Shown piece by piece: positions 56,529 to 64,000 of a stretch of DNA of 64,000 bases. The DNA lies in the NCBI RefSeq assembly GCF_020497125.1, contig NC_059080.1, forward strand, positions 49,231,563 to 49,295,562. Direction: 5' to 3'. The position numbers and the translations under genes are program-made. The stretch comes from Mauremys mutica. Taxonomy: Eukaryota > Chordata > Testudines > Geoemydidae. How positions within the stretch are numbered: the stretch's first letter is position 1; the number at the start of each line of letters is the position of its first letter. A model generated the notes under the pieces. The model ran no database searches. It had not been told where the DNA came from and worked only from the letters and a program-made list of their open reading frames with translations.

Positions 56529-57557
56529 GACTAGAGTAACACAATGGTCCCTTCTGAACTTGGAATCTGTGAAAACCATGTCCACTGAAAAATTAAAGGT
56601 GCATGCATGCATGCGCGCTGCAGACTGACCACAGAACACAACTTAAATTTGAAGATATCCTCCTCTGTTGAAATGACAAGGGAATTCACTGTGATGTTAG
56701 TTTAGCTATTATTGACCTCCTCCATACTGCTCCCCCACTGTAGGTATACTTCCCCCCTTGCATATTTTCATCTTCTCCCAGTGTTATTAACTCTCTTTCT
56801 ATGCACACTGCTACTGCTTCTTCCCTTCCCTACACACTGTCGCAGCATCCCCTACACCCTCCTCCCCCCCCATGCATGTATCTCCATTGATCAACTCCAG
56901 TATTCCTAGCCTGGCTGTTCACCAGGTATACAATTTCTGCTCCTTCCCACTTTGAGAAGCCATGAGGTCCGCAACACTCCTAACCCAATCACCAAATCCA
57001 CTCCCTATTGACAGACAGGCTATGCCAAGATCTCCTGGTTCCCATTTCCCCTCCCAAATTAAACAAACAAGGTGCTTTATCACCTCACCACTCAAAATTC
57101 ACAGAAAAACTGTCATCTGATCTTTCCCATTCAAAGACAGGCCTTGATGTCAAATTCCCACCTACACCAAAAACAAGCTTAATAGTGAGTGACTCCTTTC
57201 GTTTTGCTATAGGAGCCAGTGCAGTCCCCAAGCTTCCAGACTCATACTGAGGCAGAGATAATCCCTATCCTTCTGACTGGTTTCCACTACTCTGTGACTA
57301 GTCATTCTCCTTTCCTGCCTCTGCAATGTTACAGAACTATCAAACTCCATCCCCATTTTTAAACATTCACAAAATGTGTATTTTGTTCTGAATGAAGATT
57401 ACATAACCAGGGTAAGCATGTGCTATAACATACCATATCAAAATTCTGCAAGAAGACTTTATGACGTCTGCAGCCTGCAAGTACTAATTCTCTGGCAGCA
57501 CAGAATATAGAAAAAATGTTAAAATTACATATTTTGGAACTCCCCAACATCCTAAAG

Positions 57558-57600
57558 CAGGGGTGGGAAAACTTTTTGGCCTGAGGGCCACATCTGTGAA
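57558..57600. mobile_element. Truncated hAT-like end
   Basis: CAGGGGTGGGAAAACTTTTTG followed by GGCC and GGGCCACATCTG resembles the terminal segment of the hAT MITE at 4037-4708 read inward from its right end. The opposite end is missing. Confidence 0.55.
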
Positions 57601-57707
57601 TAGAAATTCCAATCAAATACTATGGTGATAGATGCAACATAAAAACCTAGACAGTTTAACTAGGGGAAGGAGGACAGGATTATTCATCTGAAGAAAACTG
57701 GTGATAC

Positions 57708-57734
57708 TGTGTGTGCGTGCGTGTGTGTGTGTGT
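57708..57734. repeat. (GT)n microsatellite
   Basis: GT dinucleotide run interrupted by GC. Confidence 0.8.
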
Positions 57735-57876
57735 ATTTTAAATCTTTAAAAGATTCAAAACCATCAACCTGTGTACAAAATTAACCTATGTTAACACATT
57801 CTTATCACTGACACCCTTGTCCTCCTTTTCCCATCCCTCTTAATGTTTGTCGCATCCACTTGTTCTATTTATCTTG

Positions 57877-58111
57877 GGGCTGGTCTACACAGGGAAATTG
57901 ACCAAAGTAACTATTGCAGAATAGCTCCCCATGCGGATGCTTTATTCCAGATTAATTAGTGTGCTTCCAAAGTGAAGTAATTGCTCAAAAATAAAAATCA
58001 CTTTTATTCCAAAACAGAGTGTCCACACGGGGAGTTATTCCAGACTTGTTATTGTGAAATAGGTTATTTCATGATAGAAGTTTTGGTAAATTTCCCTGCT
58101 TAGACAAGCCC
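57877..58111. mobile_element. Harbinger-like MITE with TTG duplication
   Basis: The ends GGGCTGGTCTACACAGGGAA and the complement of GGGCTTGTCTAAGCAGGGAA form a good TIR. The triplet TTG flanks both sides (57874-57876 and 58112-58114). The TIR start is identical to the left end of the autonomous Harbinger at 48808 over GGGCTGGTCTACAC. Confidence 0.7.
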
Positions 58112-58201
58112 TTGGGTACTTATATGTTCCCCATCACTGTATATCTGAGCACCTCACAATCTTTAATGTATTTATCCTCACTACACCCTTTTAAGGTAGA
58201 G

Positions 58202-58445
58202 AACATAAGAATGGCCATACTGGGTCAGACCAAAGGTCCATCTAGCCCAGTATCCTGTCTTCTGACAGTGGCCAATTCCAGGTCCTCCGGAGGGAATGAA
58301 CAGAACAGATAATCATCAAGGGATCCATGCCCTGTCTCCCAGTCTCTGGCAAACAGAGACACCATCCCTGCCCAGACTGGCTAATAGCCATTGATGAATT
58401 TATCCTCCATGAATTTATCTAATTCTTTTTTAAACCCTGTTATAG
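58202..58445 (-). mobile_element. CR1/L3-like LINE 3' fragment
   Basis: On the minus strand it carries the [15 protein letters not shown] coding end and the GACCCAGTATGG tail with TTATGTTC, as in the copies at 46850 and 63130. Confidence 0.8.
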
Positions 58446-58574
58446 TCTTGAACTGAACAAATTCACTGAACAAATCCCCCCTCCTAAACATTTGCTGAAC
58501 TGCCCCCCCATAGCTATTAGGGTGTCTCAACACCAGCACACAGTGTGAGGGATTTTCAAATCTTTCCCTAGTTT

Positions 58575-58735
58575 CATACACGTTAAGGCAAGAAGAGTCC
58601 ATTTTGATCATCTAGTCTGTCCTGCTGCATAACACAGGCTATCAAATTTCACCCAGCAATTGCTGCATCAAGCTCATAGCTTCTGGTTGAGCTAGAGGAG
58701 ATACAGTCTAGTGAAAGGAAGGGGAGGTTTCACAT
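58575..58735 (-). mobile_element. Old LINE/SINE-type tail
   Basis: The pattern TAAGGCAAGAAGAGTCCA, ATCATCTAGTCTG and TGCATAACACAGGC is a widespread amniote interspersed repeat as far as I recall. No coding content. Confidence 0.4.
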
Positions 58736-61700
58736 TGGATATAATTGTCTGATATCCCTCCCATCCAACTCCTAACACACATTCCTACATTAAAGAAGCA
58801 AGATCACAAAAAGTGATGTCCGATTTTGCTACGTCCTGAGACTATCGGGTCAGAGATAGATTAATTTTCAGCTCATTCTAGCATCAATCTGGAGCCCTGC
58901 ATTCTGTTTTTTTTAAATTAAATTAAATTTTAAATTAATTTAGTGCTGATGACAGGTTTATGCCAGACAACCTCAGAGACTAAGACCCTCCCTTTGTCCA
59001 TAGAACAGGTATTGCAGAGGAATCAGCAGGGCAACATCCCGCCACTGCCCCAGCAATGTGCTACTGCCCTGATTTGGAGCAACTATTTAAAGGGATGAGA
59101 GTGTTCAGCCTCCAGGATCATTCAACTCTTGGCCTCTGACACCATCAATAAAGGCATGGATTTTACTGACTGGCTTTGTAATGCTAACCCAGTTCTGGAT
59201 TGGGAACACCTGCTCACTTCACACAACCCACCGAAGAGGTGTCAGATTCAACTAGTGCACAAAAATAAAAGCCCCACATTTATATCCTATTAGTATTACC
59301 AATCTCAAAAGCCATCCAATTCACCCAAAACTGTTTTCATTCAAGTACAAGAATTATGAACGCTAATGTATGTATATTAGGTTTAGTAAGACTTCTAAAA
59401 CAAATCTAACTTGGAGGAAGTCTAAATGTTATACTGATTTTTCAAATAATTCAGGTAGCTTCAGATGTGAATCAATTTTTCCCTGTTTTTGTTTTTAATA
59501 ACACAGCCTTCACAAAAGAAAACACTAGATTCAAAAGGGATTCCAGTGAAGCAAAAACCTTTGAATGATAGAATTTTAACTCTTTGACTAATAAATACAG
59601 TATTTTAGCTGCATTTAACCATACCTGTGGTTGCTGCACTGCTGGCCATATTCTTCAGGGTTATTTTTAGACTGCTCACCTTAGCTCCCTAATCTTTCCT
59701 TGTTCACCAGGAAATGTTTTGGACTTGGTTGATAAGATGGTAATATAGGAAATGATCTCATGATTAGGTGAGAATGTTATCCCAGTGTCTGCTGGGAGTT
59801 GTAGTTTAATTTAAAACAGGCGCTTACAAAAGTAACCGACCTGATACACAACAGTTGCACAATTAGCATGACCCAACCTTCAAAACAGAAAACCTGGACT
59901 GCTCTAAATATAGTCAAAGGGGGCAAGGTGTGGAAGGATTTGGTAGTTAAGAGAAGCCTTCAAGCAGGACAAGAGGATTTGGCAGTAATTGTCTCCAATC
60001 AGAGCAGGCTGTTCATAACATTCTCCTTCTCTCCTGACCCTCCACTACTTTTCAGCAGCATTTCCCCCATGCTTTAGATCTTTATTTCTTCCCCCCGATC
60101 TTTACTCTCCCTCAGGAGATGAATTTTGGTGCCAGCTGCCTTTTTCTAGGACTCTGGCACCTATCAAATGATTTACTACATGCTCTGACATACAGTAAAA
60201 TCTTGAACACTTCAGATCCCAGACTCTCACACTGGCACATTCTGGGCTATGAGGAACCCCAAACTCCAATACATGTCAGAATATATGACAATTCAATAGG
60301 GGGACTCCGTGCTGGGGGCCAGTTGCAGATGGGTGTAAGGTTCATCTTGGCGCCAGCAGTTTTAGTGAGGTGGCAGAGTGCCAGGGAACAGGGGAGGTCA
60401 GCCAGCTGGCTTGCTGTACTGGAACCGGGGCATAAAATAATTAGCATAATCAACCTCCAAAGTGAGTCTGCCTAGTCACCTTACATACACCCTCATAGGC
60501 CATATGTTTAGAAAAGAAACATGCAAGTTTGGCTGTACATTTTCACTGGAAATATACCACATTCTGACTGAGATGCAAACTGATAAAACTGCTGTGGTAA
60601 GGGAGACATGCCCTTCCCAATTCAGAGTTCAGACAAAACAAAGCAATGTTTCAGCCTTAACTGCTTATTTCCCAAGCTGTCATTCATGGCCACACAGACC
60701 TGAAGAAGAACTCTAGGTAGCTCAAAAACTTGTCTCTTCCACCCCCAGCAGGTGTACAATTAAATATATTACCTCATTCATGTTCTCTATTCCAATAGTA
60801 TTATTATTTAACTGATAAATTATGCGGTCTCCTTTATGTGATTCTCAGGAAATGAAAAGCACTCTCAATTTAGCTTTGTGTATCAATCTACCCTCAGCAC
60901 GCATACAAAATATAAACTGCCCAACTCGACAGTTGGCTGCAGTTTTATTAGGGTTTTTTTAATACTATATAAACAAGAAGAGAGAAGCGTGAGTAGGTGG
61001 TACATGCCAACAGAATGCTAAGATTAAAATAAACTCTTCTTTAAGATTTATGGACAGCAGTTAAAACTTTACCAATGTAAACTTTACGCATTAAACAATT
61101 TATAATCACTTAGAATTTGTTTGATTATCTACATATTGCTTTCTATCTTGGAAAAAATATTAGATCTGGCAATTTTCAGAACTCCTATTAAAAAAGTTTG
61201 ATTCTTGTCCTCCAATATACAGCACATGTATTTCAGAAAAATCAGTCAGGGTGCTTACTAAATTAGGGCAAAGCATCTTTCAAAGGACCAATTTTATAAG
61301 AAGCTCATTTGTAGGAGTTCCAACAAAGGTGAATTTATTAAAAATATATTAAGACAAATTATGTAAACCTAAAAAATTTGTCTAGCAGTTTAAAGGCATT
61401 ATATTATATTGACACACAAAGAGTATAAAAATATGCACCAAAAGGTACCAATCACAAGCCTGTTAAAGGGTTTTAGTGACATGTACTACTAGCTATTTAA
61501 GCTTTGACTTTGTGGTTTATAGTATTGTTGGAAACCCTGCATGAAGTTACAAATTTTGAACGGCTTCACTTCTACTACGTAATCCTGCAGGGACAAACAA
61601 AAAACATCCAACCTTGACATGACTTTAGTGATATTTTTTCCACCTATGTTAAAATGTGGGATTTTTCCATGGGAAAGACCTATTAAAATTGAGACCTTCT

Positions 61701-61774
61701 CATGGAAAAATAAGGTTGGGTGGCAACCCTAAATATAAGCAGGTAGTTTATATTATCTTAGTTGAACTTAGAGA
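58736..61774. other. THAP4 intron, unassigned
   Basis: AT-rich intron sequence. I looked for THAP-domain or other exons on both strands and saw none. Confidence 0.5.
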
Positions 61775-61978
61775 TAGGAATTGCCACACTGGATCAGAGC
61801 AGTCGTCCATTTACACCAGTATCCTGTCTCTGACACTGGCTAGTACTAGAAGCTTCAGAGGAAGAGGTAAGAAACCTCAGAATGGAATACCCCTAGGGAA
61901 AGTTTTTCTTCCCAACACTGTCAGTTGGGGGCTGGCTTATGCTCTGAAGAATGAGGGTTTCTATCCTTTATATTATGT

Positions 61979-62590
61979 TGTGACGAAGTGGGACTGTTCT
62001 TAATGTTTCCTCTGAATACTGTGTGGGTGCCTCAGTTTCTCGCCGACACTCTGTCTCCTGGCAACTAATGGCCCGGGCCCTTCGCCCCTGCAAGGGGATG
62101 CTAAAGGTGTGGGAGAACAAAGAGGTCAGGCATGGGAAAGGAACTCAGCAGAGAAGGAGGGGCTGGAGGGGGTTTCAGTTTGGAGCTGGCTGGGGACGGG
62201 AAGTGAGGGCAGATGGGGTTGTCTGGCTCGCAGGGCCCCAGAATGGACCCGGCTGAGGGGTCCCGTTCTCTGTACCTACAAGCTCTGTTTTAGACCATGT
62301 TCCTGTCATCTAATAAACCTCTGTTTTACTGGTTGGCTAAGAGTCATGTCTGACTGCGAAGTGGGGGTGCAGGACCCTGTGGCTTCTCCAGGACCCCACC
62401 TGGGCGGACTCACTGTGGGAAGCGCACGGAGGGGCATATGCTGAATGCTCCAAGGTCAGACCCAGGAAGGTGAAGCCGTGTGAGCTTCTTGTCCTGAAGA
62501 CAGTCTGCTCCAAGGGAGAGGAGGCTCCCCAAAGTCCTGACTGGCTTTGTGGGCAGCAGTTCCAAAGCATCATCCGGGAACTCTGTGACA
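61979..62590 (+). mobile_element. Solo LTR with perfect duplication
   Basis: It starts TGTGACGAAGTGGG and ends ACTCTGTGACA, with TATGT at 61974-61978 and 62591-62595. Same family as 40388-41044, with an internal deletion relative to it near the start. AATAAA is in the equivalent position (near 62311). No internal genes. Confidence 0.9.
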
Positions 62591-62631
62591 TATGTATCCT
62601 TTGTAACATAATTCTGGATGTTCTCTGTAAT

Positions 62632-62818
62632 AAAGGTAATAATTGGAGATATACCAATCTCCTAGAACGGACCTTGAAAGGTCATCAAGTCCAGCACCCT
62701 GCCTTCACTAGCAGGACCAATTTTTGCCCCAGATCCCTAAGTGGACCCCTCAAGGATTGAACTCACAACCCTGGGTTTAGCAGGCCAATGCTCAAACCAC
62801 TGAGCCATCCCTCCTGCC
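62632..62818 (-). mobile_element. tRNA-derived SINE
   Basis: On the minus strand the head contains a polymerase III A box (TGGCTCAGTGGTTTGAGC, around 62790-62807) and B box (GGTTGTGAGTTCAATCC, 62754-62770) in tRNA spacing. A tail follows with TTGATGACCTTTCAAGGTCC, which resembles a LINE 3' end. Flanking CTGTAAT (62625-62631) and CTGTATT (62819-62825) may be the target duplication. It fits a turtle tRNA-derived SINE, but I name no family. Confidence 0.75.
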
Positions 62819-63129
62819 CTGTATTCATCTAAAGGGCTAGAGGTGTACTCCTCTTTTGAATCCTACTAAATTCTTGGCCTAAAAGATATTTTGTGACAAT
62901 GAGTTCCACAAGTTAATTATTCATTATGTAAAAGTTTATCAGTTTTAAAGTTGTGACCCAATTTTATGCCTCCTTGTTCTTGTAAAATAAAAAGGAATAA
63001 ACAGAAAATGTTGATTTACCTTCTCCATAGCATTCATTATTTCATATACGTCTATCTTATACCCCTCCTTATTCATCTCCTCTAAACAGTCCTAGCCTTC
63101 TCACTCTCTTCTCAAACAGAAGTCTCTCC

Positions 63130-63956
63130 ATATCATAAGAACGGCCATACTGGGTCAGACCAAAGGTCCATCAACCCAGTATCCTGTCTTCCGACAGTGG
63201 CCAATGCCAGGTGCCCCAGAAGGAATGGACAGAACAGATAATCATCAAATGATCCATTCCCTGTCTCCCATTCCCAGCTTCTGGCAAACAGAGGTTAGGG
63301 ACACCATCCCTGCCCATCCTGGATAACAGCCATTGATGGACCTATCCTCCATGAATTTATCTAGTTCTTTTTTTAACCTTGTTATAGTCTTGGCCTTCAC
63401 AACATCCGCTGGCAAAGAGTTCCACAGGTTGACTGTGCACTGTGTGAAGAAATACTTCCTTTTGTTTGTTTTAAACCTGCTGCCTATTAATTTCATTTGG
63501 TGACCCCTAGTTCTTGTGTTATGAGGAGTAAATAACACTTCCTTATTTACTTTCTCCACACCAGTCATGATTTTATAGACTTCTATCATATCCTCCCTTA
63601 GTCATCTCTTTTCCAAGCTGAAAAGTCATAATTTTATTAATCTCTCCTCATACGGAAGCTGTTCCCTACCCCTAATCATTTTTGTTTCTGAACCTTTCCC
63701 AATTCCAATATATCTTTTTTGAGATGGGGTGACCATATCTGCACACAGTATTCAAGATGTAGGCATACCATGGATTTATAGAAAGGCAATATGATATTTT
63801 CTGTCTTACTATCTATCCCTTTCTTCAAGATGAGTCTGTTCGCTTTTTTGACTGCTGCTGCACATTCTGTGGATGTTTTTAGAAACTATTCACAATGATT
63901 CCATGATCTCTTTCTTGAGTGGTAACAGCTAATTTAGAGTAACTATTATCCACATT
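63130..63956 (-). mobile_element. CR1/L3-like LINE 3' half
   Basis: On the minus strand a 115-residue open frame (63245-63589) reads [50 protein letters not shown] and [10 protein letters not shown], almost identical to the copy at 47930-48163. Upstream text to about 63956 continues into the RT C-terminus with breaks. It ends in the usual GACCCAGTATGGCCG tail near 63138. Confidence 0.85.
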
Positions 63957-63985
63957 TTATAGTGAGGGAACTGAGGCACAGGAAG
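63950..63985 (-). mobile_element. MIR-like core fragment
   Basis: CCACATTTTATAGTGAGGGA followed by ACTGAGGCACAGGAAG fits the conserved part of MIR-type SINEs. Confidence 0.4.
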
Positions 63986-63987
63986 AC

Positions 63988-64000
63988 TAAGGCTATGTCT
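63988..64000. mobile_element. Start of a MITE cut by the window edge
   Basis: TAAGGCTATGTCT is the beginning of a Harbinger-like TIR as seen at 8914 and 48808. The remainder is outside the window. Confidence 0.35.

Larger units (their letters stand above)
56537..57876. other. THAP4 intron, mostly unassigned
   Basis: It contains one hAT-like end (57558-57600) and a (GT)n microsatellite near 57708-57734. Nothing else recognised. Confidence 0.5.
61775..63125 (-). mobile_element. CR1/L3-like LINE fragment with nested LTR and SINE
   Basis: The left part (61775-61978) is the 3' tail text of this LINE in diverged form. The right part (62826-63125) matches the region encoding VNLWNSL and upstream. 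Between them sit a solo LTR (61979-62590) and a SINE (62632-62818), so the order of events is LINE first, then the two insertions. Confidence 0.6.

Noticed and set aside
60119..60475. 118-codon plus-strand frame as a possible exon
   Set aside because: No similarity recognised and no fitting splice sites; composition like the surrounding intron.
62754..62807. tRNA gene
   Set aside because: The A and B boxes belong to a tRNA-derived SINE with a LINE-like tail; an acceptor stem and clean 3' end are lacking.
4037..64000. THAP zinc-finger exon of THAP4 elsewhere in the window
   Set aside because: I looked for the C2CH pattern on the minus strand right of 43235 and saw none; the remaining exons are presumed beyond the window.

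Overview
This window is intronic vertebrate DNA, most likely from a turtle. The turtle call rests on dense CR1 LINEs of two lineages, DIRS-type tyrosine-recombinase retrotransposons, a PIF/Harbinger transposon with a Myb/SANT partner gene, a tRNA-derived SINE, a Penelope-type inverted insertion and many TIR-bounded MITEs. No bacterial operon, CRISPR array or typical rRNA/tRNA gene is visible.

The only host gene I can support is the 3' part of THAP4 on the minus strand. Four coding exons (43076-43235, 33564-33673, 31191-31294 and 28-147) join in frame with canonical splice sites and encode about 164 residues: the complete C-terminal nitrobindin-type ferric-heme domain and the natural stop. The exons carrying the N-terminal THAP zinc finger and the linker are not seen and should lie beyond 64000.

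Layout from left to right. 1-147 holds the last exon and the start of the 3'UTR. 148-31190 is one 31-kb intron containing a hAT MITE (4037-4708), a Harbinger-like MITE (8914-9201), a near full-length CR1 (9338-13772), a nearly intact DIRS element (14074-20224), a CR1 with a solo LTR nested in it (21555-23086), degraded L2 and CR1/L3-like LINEs (23110-24935), and two further LTRs (26825-27729 and 28215-29781, the second with a nested CR1). The 2.3-kb intron 31295-33563 holds a Penelope-like insertion made of two identical inverted arms (32157-33114). The 9.4-kb intron 33674-43075 holds a second, decayed DIRS element (33695-39680) that starts about 20 bp from a splice acceptor, plus a solo LTR (40388-41044). 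Upstream of 43235 the intron continues with CR1 and CR1/L3-like copies (45256-48385), a Harbinger transposon with an intact transposase (48808-53438), a hAT MITE, another MITE, and a nest of LINE, LTR and SINE insertions (61775-63956).

The most active-looking genes are mobile: an uninterrupted DIRS tyrosine recombinase, an uninterrupted Harbinger transposase with its DDE triad, and an uninterrupted CR1 ORF1 esterase. Both DIRS copies and the Harbinger transposase are read in the same direction as THAP4. The least explained item is a coding-like antisense segment (49826-50116) inside the intron of the Harbinger Myb/SANT gene.
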